Of a stretch of DNA of 64,000 nt, positions 57,208-64,000 are shown piece after piece. The notes beneath the pieces are model-generated. The model was given only the letters and a program-made list of their open reading frames with translations. It had not been told where the DNA came from and did not search any database. This DNA comes from Sneathiellales bacterium (GTDB taxonomy: Bacteria; Pseudomonadota; Alphaproteobacteria; JANQFL01). Position 1 is the stretch's first letter. Each line of letters begins with the position of its first letter. The stretch spans positions 43,883-107,882 of the forward strand of contig JANQFL010000113.1 in assembly GCA_028277845.1 (NCBI GenBank), given 5' to 3'. Made by a program: the position numbers and the translations under genes.

Positions 57208-57741
57208 ACCACCCACATGACTGATCTCTCCTCCGCCCCTACACCCACGCAGTCGCCCGCACACTCACCGGGGGGCGCCGCGTTCACGGAGCTGGTGCTC
57301 GAGGTCTTCCGGCTGAACGGCAACCTGCTGACGCTGGGCGATCGCATGACCCGGGACTTGGGCCTCACCAGCGCCCGCTGGCAGGTGCTCGGCGCGCTGG
57401 CGGACGGCCCGGCGACGGTGTCGCAGATCGCCCGCGCCATGGGCCTGAGCCGGCAATCGGTGCAGCGCATCGTCGATGTCCTGGCCGGCGAGGGCCTGCT
57501 GGTCCTGAAGGACAACCCCAACCACCGCCGTGCCCGCCTCGCCGACTTCACCGATCGGGGCCGCGCCGCCCTGGATGCCGTCACGGCCCGCCAGGTGGTC
57601 TGGGCCAACGCCGTCGCCGCCGCGATCCCCCCTGCCGACCTGGTCACCGCCCGCGACACCGTGCGCGCCCTGTGCCGACACCTCGAATCCAACGCCGCCC
57701 CTGAATTCGCCCGGGAGAACACCCATGTCCAAAGCCGTTAA
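57196..57741 (+). CDS. MarR-family transcriptional regulator
   Basis: A 181-residue winged-helix regulator. HTH region SARWQVLGALADGPATVSQI then MGLSRQSVQRIVDVLAGEGL, with wing DNPNHRRARLADFTDRG. The ATG at 57196 sits inside a 44-bp palindrome and has no Shine-Dalgarno; a start at 57217 (MTDLSS) would leave the palindrome wholly upstream, but has none either. A leaderless mRNA is possible. The 3' end overlaps the next gene by 17 bases, so the two membrane proteins downstream are probably under its control. Confidence 0.9.
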   Translation: MTEYTTHMTDLSSAPTPTQSPAHSPGGAAFTELVLEVFRLNGNLLTLGDRMTRDLGLTSARWQVLGALADGPATVSQIARAMGLSRQSVQRIVDVLAGEGLLVLKDNPNHRRARLADFTDRGRAALDAVTARQVVWANAVAAAIPPADLVTARDTVRALCRHLESNAAPEFARENTHVQSR

Positions 57742-58228
57742 AATCCTGCATCTGATCGCGGTCTGCGTCTTCGTCGGCTCCATCCCGGGGCACATCGTGC
57801 TGGGCGCGCTCGGCGACCCCAACGCCAACCTGACCGCCTTCGCCGATTATCAGATCGCCAAGCACGTGCTGACGGAAACGCTCACGGTGGCGGGACTGGC
57901 GGTGACCGTTATCAGCGGCATCGCCCTGGCCGCCCTCTGGCGTCAACAGATCAGACGCCGCTGGCTGCAGATCAAGGCCGGCCTGGCGGTCCTGATCACG
58001 GCCAACGCCGCCTTCGTGCTGGTGCCGCTCAGCGGCGACATGGCGGCGCTGGCGCAGGCGGCGTTGAGCGGCGGCACCCTCGATCCGCTGTTCCACGACC
58101 TCGCCGCGCGCGAATCGATGTTCGGCGCGGCCAACCTGATCATGATCCTGGGCGTCATCGCCCTCGCGGTGTTCCGCCCGGGCGGCCAGGCCCGCGCCGA
58201 CCTCGGCACCGCGCAAACGGTGTCGTAA
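57725..58228 (+). CDS. Four-TM membrane protein, DUF2269-like
   Basis: 167 residues. About four hydrophobic helices: ILHLIAVCVFVGSIPGHIVL, LTVAGLAVTVISGIALAALW, AGLAVLITANAAFVLVPLSG and MFGAANLIMILGVIALAVF. The first helix with H and an Asn/Trp-poor outer face recalls DUF2269/cytochrome-like membrane proteins. Function unknown. It overlaps the MarR gene by 17 bases and precedes a second such protein by 14 bases. Confidence 0.75.
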   Translation: MSKAVKILHLIAVCVFVGSIPGHIVLGALGDPNANLTAFADYQIAKHVLTETLTVAGLAVTVISGIALAALWRQQIRRRWLQIKAGLAVLITANAAFVLVPLSGDMAALAQAALSGGTLDPLFHDLAARESMFGAANLIMILGVIALAVFRPGGQARADLGTAQTVS

Positions 58229-58242
58229 GAGGAACAACCGAC

Positions 58243-58848
58243 ATGACCTACGAAATCCTCCGCTTCGCCCACTTCCTCGGCCTCGTGCTCATGGGCGCCG
58301 GCCTGATCGGCGTGTTCCTGGCCGACATCCGCTCGCGCAAACTGCGCGACCTGGCGCTGTTCTCGCAGGCCGTCGAGTTCATCGCCATGTTCTACGACGG
58401 CGTGGTGGTGCCCGGCGCCATATTGCTGGCGCTCAGCGGTAGCTGGCTGATCTACGAATTCCACGGCGGCTGGGAGTTCCTCCAGACCCCCTGGCTCGCC
58501 GGCATGGTGCTGCTGTTCGCGCTCGAGTTCATCGAAGGCAACACGGTGACCCGGCTCTACTTCATGCGCCTGCGCCGTCTGACCCGCGCGGCCCTGCAAA
58601 CCGGCGACTTCACCGCGGAGCTGAAACAGGCCCGGGCCGAGCAGGTCGCCTCGTTCACCCACTTCCTCGACTTGCCCGCGCTGCTGCTGATCGTCTCGCT
58701 GGGCGCGTTCCGGCCCGACACCTGGTCGCAGTTCTTCGTCGGCAGCGTGCTGGCCATTGCGGCGGCGACGGCGCTGAACATGATCGTGCCGCGGCTTTAT
58801 CCGTGGCGGGAGGCGGAAGAGAGAGAAGGTTCCTTAGGTGGCGCCTGA
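58243..58848 (+). CDS. DUF2269-like integral membrane protein
   Basis: 201 residues with about four to five helices, starting EILRFAHFLGLVLMGAGLIG. Other blocks: FIAMFYDGVVVPGAILLALS, WLAGMVLLFALEFIEGNTVT and LDLPALLLIVSLGAFRPDTW. Likely partner of the preceding membrane protein. Its C-terminal half is repeated as a fragment at 60387-60669. Confidence 0.75.
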   Translation: MTYEILRFAHFLGLVLMGAGLIGVFLADIRSRKLRDLALFSQAVEFIAMFYDGVVVPGAILLALSGSWLIYEFHGGWEFLQTPWLAGMVLLFALEFIEGNTVTRLYFMRLRRLTRAALQTGDFTAELKQARAEQVASFTHFLDLPALLLIVSLGAFRPDTWSQFFVGSVLAIAAATALNMIVPRLYPWREAEEREGSLGGA

Positions 58849-59288
58849 TCCTGATCCGCTGCCAAGTGGGTGATGGGCACGCGGTAGGCCAAACCGACGA
58901 TCAAAGGCACGCAACCGAATGCTACGATGCGAGACCTGACCCCGCTCCCCGTGTGAGCCCAAAACCCTCGTCTCAATTCGACTGATTGCGCAATAAATCA
59001 CAATTCAACTATAAATAGGTTTGGCTATCGAATAATTGGACTGCAATTTTACTCCCTAACGACGATAGGTGCTTTCATGGGGGGTATAATCCCGACTTAG
59101 ATTCTGAATTCGTAACAGGTGATCAACCTTATAAGTACCGGCGGCGAAGAGGATATTTTCGTTACCCAAAATGGCCACAGGTTAAGGAATGGCGTAGGAG
59201 ATGGACGCCTGAGAAGGTCGTCCTTGTACTGAATCTGCTGGGGCAAGGTGCTTCATGGGAAGATATTGGTCGCCTCACGGGATTTGGT
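58849..59288. other. AT-rich region without a certain gene; carries one repeat end and an open frame
   Basis: A right-hand repeat end (58921-58944) follows the DUF2269-like gene. From 59019 the frame of the pentapeptide-channel gene is open (after a TAG at 59016-59018) but has no ATG until 59289. The region is AT-rich relative to the left side. Confidence 0.6.
58921..58944 (+). repeat. Inverted-repeat family, right arm (copy 1)
   Basis: GCTACGATGCGAGACCTGAC followed by CCCG matches the right arm GCTACAATGCGAGACCTGAC of the full elements at 60137 and 63677 with one difference. It lies 72 bases after the DUF2269-like stop. A related arm follows the duplicated fragment at 60753. Confidence 0.8.
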
Positions 59289-60092
59289 ATGCTGCAAAGG
59301 AAGGATAGCAATATCAAAGTAGCCGATCTTCGAGGGTTGGACTTGGCACTTTTGCATCCGTCAGAAAGAAAAATTCCAATGTCTTTGGAGTCCGTCTCGA
59401 AGGGTCTTGGCCTCGACCTATCTTTTGCAAGATTGGAAGGTGCCCGATTAACCGGACTTGACCTGAGCTACGCCAATCTTACTCGTTCCCAGCTCCAAAA
59501 GGCGACGCTACGAAGGGTTAACTTCACTGGAGCTACGCTTACCAAAGCACATCTTGAAGATGCTGACTTGAGAGACGCGTTATTGGAGAAGGCACGCTTA
59601 GGCAACATCCGGTATACAGAAGACGGCTTCTGGTGGCGCGGAACTGTGTTCATGGAAGCCCTATTGACGGACGCGCTGTATGTTGATCCGCTTATGGAAA
59701 GATGTGTTAAGGACCAGTATTTTCTATATGTTTTGAAATACCGGAACCGTGCTAACCCGGTTTTCCGCTTTCTCTTCTCACTTTGGTGGATACTCTGTAA
59801 CTTCGGAAAGAGCCCAGCTATTTGGGGCTTCTGGTCGATCCTATTCGCGGTTGGATATGCTGCCAGGTTTTATACGCTTGGAGAAAACGCATTCAGTTTA
59901 AGTGATCTCCAATGGAGCTTTTCAACGATGCTTTATTATAGCGTCGTAACCTTCACCACTCTTGGTTTTGGCGATGTTACACCAACGACACAAGAAGCAG
60001 CGTGGTGGGTAATGGCGGAGGTTGTTACCGGCTACGTAATGCTGGGTGGTCTGATCTCAATCTTCGCTACGAAATTGGCTCGTAGAAGTTAG
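59289..60092 (+). CDS. Pentapeptide-repeat protein with ion-channel domain
   Basis: A 267-residue protein from the first ATG. Residues about 10-105 form pentapeptide (A/C-D/N-L-X-X) repeats (LDLSFARLEGARLTGLDLSY then ANLTRSQLQK). The rest is a two-helix channel: SPAIWGFWSILFAVGYAARF, a pore loop with filter TTLGFGD (about 225-231) and a last helix VVTGYVMLGGLISIFATKLA. The filter fits K+ channel-like Ion_trans_2 proteins. The frame is open for another 270 bases upstream without an ATG. The upstream reading (for example GDQPYKYRRRRGYF, EKVVLVLNLLGQGASWEDIG) looks protein-like, so the 5' end may be lost or use an odd start. AT-rich, likely acquired. Confidence 0.78.
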   Translation: MLQRKDSNIKVADLRGLDLALLHPSERKIPMSLESVSKGLGLDLSFARLEGARLTGLDLSYANLTRSQLQKATLRRVNFTGATLTKAHLEDADLRDALLEKARLGNIRYTEDGFWWRGTVFMEALLTDALYVDPLMERCVKDQYFLYVLKYRNRANPVFRFLFSLWWILCNFGKSPAIWGFWSILFAVGYAARFYTLGENAFSLSDLQWSFSTMLYYSVVTFTTLGFGDVTPTTQEAAWWVMAEVVTGYVMLGGLISIFATKLARRS

Positions 60093-60136
60093 TCGAATAT
60101 TGATGCCAAGTTTTTCCAACGACTGCAAGCACGACT

Positions 60137-60247
60137 GGGGTCAGGTCTCGCATTGCAACATTCTCAACCGCCCCACTCTCCGTCAATGTGTCCAAGATTC
60201 CGGAATCACCACGGTCCTTTAAGATGCTACAATGCGAGACCTGACCC
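60137..60247. repeat. Inverted-repeat element, full copy A
   Basis: Left arm GGGGTCAGGTCTCGCATTGC and right arm GCTACAATGCGAGACCTGAC with CCC bound a 111-bp element. Its core reads TTCTCAACCGCCCCACT and CCAAGATTCCGGAATCACCA, shared with the element at 63677. There is no ORF, so it is non-autonomous, a MITE or REP-like unit. Similar GGGGTCAGGTCT termini are known beside RAYT/IS200-like transposases in other bacteria; none is seen in this window. Confidence 0.8.
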
Positions 60248-60362
60248 TGTTCTGTGTGACTCGGAAAATGGAGGCTCAGTCGAAACGTCTCTCGAAGAAG
60301 CAGCGAAGCATGAATTCTTGTCAGTGTGGAATGCTGAGCACGTCGAAGATCGAAGGGTGGTC

Positions 60363-60386
60363 GGGGTCAAGTCTCGCATTGTAGCA
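60363..60386 (+). repeat. Inverted-repeat family, left arm at the edge of the duplicated fragment
   Basis: GGGGTCAAGTCTCGCATTGT followed by AGCA. One base later the copy of the DUF2269-like gene begins (ATGCGCCTGCGCC...). The arm thus marks the junction of the duplication. Confidence 0.8.
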
Positions 60387-60669
60387 TATGCGCCTGCGCC
60401 ACCTGGCGCTCGAAGCCGGCGACTTCACCGACGCGCTTAAAAAGGCCCGGACCGAGCAGGTCGCCTCGTTCACCCACTTCCTCGACTTGCCCGCGCTGCT
60501 GCTGATCGTCTCGCTCGGCGCGTTCCGGCCCGACACCTGGTCGCAGTTCTTCGTCGGCAGCGCGCTGGCCATCGCGGCGGCGACGGCACTCAATATGATC
60601 GTGCCGCGGCTCTATCCGTGGCGCGAGACGGAAGAGAGCGAGGAGACGTTAAGTGGGGCGCGATCCTGA
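60387..60669 (+). pseudogene. Truncated duplicate of the DUF2269-like gene C-terminus
   Basis: The 93-residue frame from the ATG at 60388 matches residues about 105-201 of the protein encoded at 58243-58848; most differences are single substitutions (for example TFHFLDLPALLL region identical; GSALAIAAATALNMIVPRLY against GSVLAIAAATALNMIVPRLY). The N-terminal four helices are absent. Sequence after the stop is also related to that after 58848, up to the next repeat arm. Probably non-functional. Confidence 0.8.
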
Positions 60670-60752
60670 GCGGCTGAAGTGGGCTTGGGCTACACCAGGC
60701 GAGCAAAGGAGACATGGTTGGCAGAGCCGACGATCAAAGACACGCTCCCAAG

Positions 60753-60776
60753 TACTGCCATGCGAGAACTGACCCC
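60753..60776 (+). repeat. Inverted-repeat family, right arm closing the duplicated fragment
   Basis: TACTGCCATGCGAGAACTGA followed by CCCC, a diverged right arm. Together with the arm at 60363 it brackets about 366 bases holding the DUF2269 fragment. Confidence 0.7.
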
Positions 60777-60841
60777 AATTCCCGTGAATTGTGAACGTGT
60801 ATTGGCCAGGATTAGTTTCCGACATAGTGGCCTCGCAGTTT

Positions 60842-61540
60842 CTATTCTGTAATGCGTTTAATCAGGGAGCTCTTCACCGTATCCCCAAAATACGTACCAA
60901 TAATCTGGGGAACACCCTTTGCCGATTTGTGTTGAATGTTATAATGGCTAAGAATCATGACCACGTCGTAGTACTGAAAATCATTTCGGTGGGCACAATA
61001 AAACATTCTATTTAGTGAAACAGAGTGCCTTGAGCTTTTGAAGTATTGTGCAATTGCTTTACAAGGTCTTCTAATAGCGTCCACAATTATTTTTTGCACT
61101 TCTTCATTATTGTAGACGCTATTATTTATTGAAATGGCAACACAAGGCCTACCGTACTCCCAGTATCGGCAATACTTGGTTGGGATTTCTGTTAATGTGA
61201 CATTACAGTATTTATTTGGTTTTTCCGCTTTTGCGCCCATCAGTTCGTCTATTTTACATTGCGCGCCTTCGGAAAATGGTTGTACTTCTTCGACGAGAAC
61301 CCCTTTATCTTTAACAAGATTATTGTAAACGGCTACCTTTATAATGCCAGATAAATAATTCCCTAAACTGATATGGACTTTTTCGTAAGACAAATACCAA
61401 TCAACGCTCCGAATCAGTACATAAAGAAAGAAAATCACAAATAAAATTACGGCTGACGTAAAAATAAATACTCGCAGCCGCGATATCGGTTTCCTGGCCA
61501 ACTGTCGTAGGGTGCTTCTTAATTCTCTCACAGATTTCAA
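60842..61540 (-). CDS. Orphan AT-rich single-TM protein
   Basis: 232 residues that I do not recognise. A basic N-terminus (RSTLRQLARKPISRLRVF) precedes one helix (IFTSAVILFVIFFLYVLIRS) and a large outer or cytosolic domain with six Cys (for example QCKIDELMG, KYCNVTL, KYCRYWEYGRPC, FYCAHRNDF), compatible with disulfides if periplasmic. The AT-rich composition and rare codons differ sharply from the housekeeping genes, which suggests transfer. It lies between two repeat clusters. Confidence 0.65.
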   Translation of the reverse strand: MKSVRELRSTLRQLARKPISRLRVFIFTSAVILFVIFFLYVLIRSVDWYLSYEKVHISLGNYLSGIIKVAVYNNLVKDKGVLVEEVQPFSEGAQCKIDELMGAKAEKPNKYCNVTLTEIPTKYCRYWEYGRPCVAISINNSVYNNEEVQKIIVDAIRRPCKAIAQYFKSSRHSVSLNRMFYCAHRNDFQYYDVVMILSHYNIQHKSAKGVPQIIGTYFGDTVKSSLIKRITE

Positions 61541-61554
61541 CTACCAGCACAATT

Positions 61555-61578
61555 GGGGTCAAGACTCGCATCGTAGCA
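61555..61578 (+). repeat. Inverted-repeat family, left arm
   Basis: GGGGTCAAGACTCGCATCGT then AGCA, a diverged left arm lying 20 bases before the second repeat type begins. Confidence 0.7.
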
Positions 61579-61598
61579 CAATTGAGGTCCGCACGACT

Positions 61599-61860
61599 GG
61601 GGTCATGTGTGGACGGCCCGTGATTTGCAAGGAGCTGAAGCGACGTGATGGCAACCCGGTCGAACCGAACGCCAGGACAACCCGCCATGGGGTCAAGCGC
61701 CGGCGAGCGCGCAGACCTGAACGGGTTCTGGTGTACGGAAACCATCAAGGCCAGCGGTCTCGTGACACCGCGCAAGCAGGCCGGACACATGACCGCTCCC
61801 GACCAGCCCATCGCAAGCAACAAACACCTTGCAAATCACCGGCCGTCCACACATGACCCC
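61599..61860. repeat. Second inverted-repeat element with 34-bp arms
   Basis: The left arm (61599-61632) begins GGGGTCATGTGTGGACGGCC and ends GTGATTTGCAAGG; the right arm (61827-61860) is its reverse complement with a single mismatch (33 of 34). The 194-bp core has no convincing gene. It begins GGGGTCA, like the first repeat family, so the two may share an enzyme. Confidence 0.85.
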
Positions 61861-62099
61861 GTCCCGGAAAATTACTGGCGGGAATATCGGCCGCGTCCAA
61901 ACGCGTGGAACGGGAACGCCGAAAACAGGGTTTGAAACGCCACAGTCAGGGCGAACAACCAGTCTTGGAGCCCAGACGCCGGCGATAGTGGCCGCGTGGT
62001 TGTGCTTCAAGGATCATGAACCACCTCAAAAGAGAAACCTCTAAACGAAAGGTGATTCAATCATTTCGGAATATGGTCCAGCTTTGCCGTAACTCTTCA

Positions 62100-62894
62100 T
62101 CAGCGTACCGTCACACGACGTCGTGCAAAGCCGACCCCGGCAAGACCGATAGCGAAGATCGCGAACGTAGTAGGCTCAGGGATTTGTTGATCAACGGTTC
62201 GAATGGCAGCCTTGTGAATTTGGTTATTGCCCGGGTCTGCAATCCATAGATTCGTTCCATCGTACGCCAAACCGGTGGCGATAATACCTCCTCCAATAGT
62301 GAACGTATCCAGAGTCGCGAATGTGACGGCGTCGAGGAGGGTCAACGTCCCGCCCAACCCCTGGAGCAAATTGCCGTTCATGAAGGTGATAGCCCGGTCT
62401 CCGCCGCCAAGGTTATGGGGTTCCCCAAGAAACGTGCCGGACGTATTGAACTTCTGCAACATGCCTTCATTCGTCACGTAGATGTTCGTCCCATCCCAGG
62501 CAATGTCTTCGGGGTCACGGCGAGAGTTCATACCGTACGTCGCCGCCGCAGATCCGGGATTTGTACCGTGTTTGACAAGTACGTCGCCGAAATTGTCTAC
62601 CGACCACAACGTACCGTTCACCCATTGCAATCCCACGGTGTATCTACTGACTTGGCCATAGTTCGTGTTGACGCTTAGGGTGGCGTCGTTGTTGTGCTTG
62701 AAAATTCTGCTCGAAAAGCCGCTCGAATTCGTCGTCGACCAGACGTTCGTGCCATCCCATGCCACTCCTCTCACCTGACTGCCGTCTGGACTATTGTAAC
62801 TGTCTAAAATGGTGATTACGCCTGCTTTTGAAGCGGCGCCGGAGAAAGCCAGAACAGAAACGGCCGTTAAAACTGCCTGTACGAACGATTTCAT
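62100..62894 (-). CDS. PEP-CTERM sorting-domain protein with beta-propeller-like repeats
   Basis: A 264-residue secreted protein. An N-terminal signal (VQAVLTAVSVLAFSGAASKA) is followed by repeats with the core WDGTNVW, WVNGTLW, WDGTNIYV and YDGTNLWI, each with D-x-x-N/D spacing of a beta-propeller. The C-terminus is IPEPTTFAIFAIGLAGVGFA then RRR, a PEP-CTERM motif for sorting to the outer envelope by an exosortase. No exosortase or EPS genes are in view. AT-richer than the core genes. Confidence 0.85.
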   Translation of the reverse strand: MKSFVQAVLTAVSVLAFSGAASKAGVITILDSYNSPDGSQVRGVAWDGTNVWSTTNSSGFSSRIFKHNNDATLSVNTNYGQVSRYTVGLQWVNGTLWSVDNFGDVLVKHGTNPGSAAATYGMNSRRDPEDIAWDGTNIYVTNEGMLQKFNTSGTFLGEPHNLGGGDRAITFMNGNLLQGLGGTLTLLDAVTFATLDTFTIGGGIIATGLAYDGTNLWIADPGNNQIHKAAIRTVDQQIPEPTTFAIFAIGLAGVGFARRRVTVR

Positions 62895-63245
62895 TACAAC
62901 CTCCCATTCCTGTATTTTGATATATATTTACCATGCAAATAACGTTCCAATTGTAGTGAAACGTTAATTTTCAATCATTTAGGAGTTTCTGATCAAAATC
63001 TTCTATCTGAAAGTGTAAATTAATCCGACACCCGGTAGGGTTATTCGAGGGGGGTTGGCCGAAAAGGCGAATCATTCGGGGCTAATGTGTGGAGTCGACT
63101 TGGTGCATTCGACCCGGTTGGTGACAAGGCCAAAGGCCGTCAGCGCAAGCGCACGACTGGAGTCCGCACATGACCCTGTTCTGCACGGCCCTTTAAGATG
63201 CTACAATGCGAGACCTGACCCTGTTCTGCGAAGGAGGCCACCACG
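62895..63245. other. Gene-free region upstream of the PEP-CTERM and cupin genes
   Basis: The left third is AT-rich and may contain the promoter for the PEP-CTERM gene. The right part holds a degenerate copy of the second repeat type (TGTGTGGA near 63085 to TCCGCACATGACCC near 63162-63175) and a right arm of the first family at 63199-63221. Confidence 0.55.
63199..63221 (+). repeat. Inverted-repeat family, right arm upstream of the cupin gene
   Basis: TGCTACAATGCGAGACCTGA then CCC. The surrounding bases (GCCCTTTAAGATGCTACAAT ... CCTGTTCTG) match the region around 60215-60253, so this is the right half of a full element whose left half has been lost. Confidence 0.8.
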
Positions 63246-63635
63246 GTGAAGTGCCTGCGCATCTATGCCACGCCGGATGGGGAATCGCATTTCGGTGAGG
63301 TCGAATTGCCGACGAGTAAGGTGTCTGTTCACCCCGACGCCACACCGTTCGACGTTACCGCCAGCTATCCGGCTTCACGCATCCGCTTTACCCGCATCCC
63401 GGCGGGTATGCGCCAAGTCGACTGGCACACGGTACCTGATCGCGTGCTCACAGTGAGACTGGATGGCTCGGTGGAGTACGAGACGAGTGACGGTGAGGTC
63501 CGTAAGGTTGCCGCGGGTGAATTCGTTCTCGTCGAGGACACGCATGGCAAAGGCCATCTCTCGCGTCATTCGCCCGACTCTCAACTCGTTCTTTGGATTT
63601 CTCTGCCAAACGGTTTGAATGAACCGCTGAAGTGA
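63246..63635 (+). CDS. Small cupin-fold protein
   Basis: A 129-residue protein with a cupin-like barrel. It has no visible signal and few of the usual metal-binding His in the first motif: WHTVPDRVLTVRLDGSVEYE and EVRKVAAGEFVLVEDTHGKG then HLSRH. The start is a GTG at 63246. GGAGG lies about 14 bases upstream, a little far. It stands alone between repeat ends (63199-63221 and 63677-63786). Substrate unknown. Confidence 0.75.
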   Translation: MKCLRIYATPDGESHFGEVELPTSKVSVHPDATPFDVTASYPASRIRFTRIPAGMRQVDWHTVPDRVLTVRLDGSVEYETSDGEVRKVAAGEFVLVEDTHGKGHLSRHSPDSQLVLWISLPNGLNEPLK

Positions 63636-63676
63636 GGGTGCCCGGCGCCATCCTGCCGGCCGTCAGCACCACGATT

Positions 63677-63786
63677 GGGGTCAGGTCTCGCATTGTAGCA
63701 TTCTCAACCGCCCCACTGTTCACCAATGTGACCAAGATTCCGGAATCATCACGGTCCCGCAAATGCTACAATGCGAGACCTGACCC
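63677..63786. repeat. Inverted-repeat element, full copy B
   Basis: Arms GGGGTCAGGTCTCGCATTGT with AGCA and TGCTACAATGCGAGACCTGA with CCC enclose a core that matches copy A at 60137 (TTCTCAACCGCCCCACT, AAGATTCCGGAATCA, CACGGTCC). 110 bp. Confidence 0.85.
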
Positions 63787-63846
63787 TATTCTGTGCGTCT
63801 GAGCCGACCGGAATGCGAACGGTATGCGGTCGGAAAATGACCGGCT

Positions 63847-64000
63847 TTAGGCCGCCTCCTGGCCAAACAGGCCCACCACTGCCTGCGGCGCGCTGTTGGC
63901 GATCGACAGGGCCTGCACACCAAGCTGCTGCTTGATCTGCAAGGACTGCAACTGAGCGCTCTCCTCGGCCAGGTCGGCGTCCACCAGGTTGCCCACACCC
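63847..64000 (-). CDS. Flagellin, C-terminal end (partial)
   Basis: The last 50 residues of a flagellin, cut by the right edge. The reading is [20 protein letters not shown] then [20 protein letters not shown], the D0 C-terminal helix that packs in the filament core. The stop TAA is at 63847-63849. The filament domain and N-terminus lie outside the window. Confidence 0.92.
   Translation of the reverse strand, partial: GVGNLVDADLAEESAQLQSLQIKQQLGVQALSIANSAPQAVVGLFGQEAA

Larger units (their letters stand above)
61541..62099. other. Gene-free stretch holding repeat elements
   Basis: No credible gene; short open frames here are overlapped by inverted repeats and read on both strands. It holds a left arm at 61555-61578 (GGGGTCAAGACTCGCATCGT then AGCA) and the long inverted-repeat element at 61599-61860. 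Confidence 0.7.

Noticed and set aside
61645..61935. 96-residue plus-strand frame
   Set aside because: It lies mostly inside the 34-bp-arm element, has no domain and overlaps an equal frame on the other strand.
58921..63786. Repeats considered as a CRISPR array
   Set aside because: Spacing is irregular (hundreds of bases), orientation alternates, arms are inverted and no cas genes are present.

Overview
The window looks like chromosomal DNA of a GC-rich alphaproteobacterium, most likely of the Rhodospirillales type. The pointers are the mreB-mreC-mreD-mrdA-rodA cell-shape operon, an ilvI-ilvH-ilvC / miaA / serB / Do-protease / DUF2065 / hflC-hflK / mrp neighbourhood, a TTAA-N7-TTAA (CtrA-type) site upstream of mreB, GTG/TTG starts and ATGA overlaps. 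The taxonomic call is inference; no rRNA is present.

Layout. 0-7.3 kb: part of an amino-acid ABC transporter (ATPase on minus, binding protein on plus), a GST, a creatininase-family amidohydrolase, an EamA exporter and a dipeptide-type ABC transporter. 7.4-21.0 kb: an aromatic/indole-like catabolic region. It holds the transporter's binding protein, two paralogous phytoene-dehydrogenase-like flavoproteins around an isatin-hydrolase-like cyclase, a MarR regulator, both subunits of an indolepyruvate:ferredoxin oxidoreductase (IorA, IorB), then a styrene/indole-monooxygenase-like flavoprotein with its flavin reductase and an SDR, divergent from an AraC regulator. A tRNA-Lys(CTT) follows. 21.1-26.7 kb: rodA-mrdA-mreD-mreC-mreB. 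27.1-28.5 kb: four tandem small two-TM proteins that look like paralogues. 28.6-31.3 kb: a TetR regulator with two matching operators, an Acg/nitroreductase-like Tat protein and an MBL-fold hydrolase. 31.3-36.8 kb: a second complete oligopeptide ABC transporter. 36.8-42.6 kb: a patatin-like lipase, an orphan membrane protein, a class III nucleotide cyclase with an unusual active-site residue, a decayed gene and a B12-binding-type radical SAM protein. 42.7-57.1 kb: housekeeping genes (ilvCHI, methyltransferase, miaA, serB, an AT-rich NYN-domain gene, stand-alone trpB2, Do protease, DUF2065, hflCK, mrp). 57.1-58.8 kb: a MarR gene starting inside a 44-bp perfect palindrome, with two membrane proteins.

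58.9-63.8 kb is a low-GC accessory patch. It is littered with an inverted-repeat family (arms read GGGTCAGGTCTCGCATTGTAGC), carries a second inverted-repeat element with 34-bp arms, and contains a gene fragment duplicated and bracketed by repeat ends. Cargo includes a pentapeptide-repeat ion channel, an orphan AT-rich membrane protein, a PEP-CTERM protein and a cupin. The window ends in the C-terminus of a flagellin.

The best candidate for an undescribed system is the 7.4-21.0 kb region. Its monooxygenase/reductase/SDR/AraC set resembles known indole-oxidation (ind/iif) clusters, but I find no cofactor-independent oxygenase (IifA-type), and an isatin-hydrolase-like enzyme and IorAB lie next door. 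That would fit an indole or tryptophan route through isatin/isatinate plus aryl-pyruvate oxidation. This is inference from family membership and gene order.
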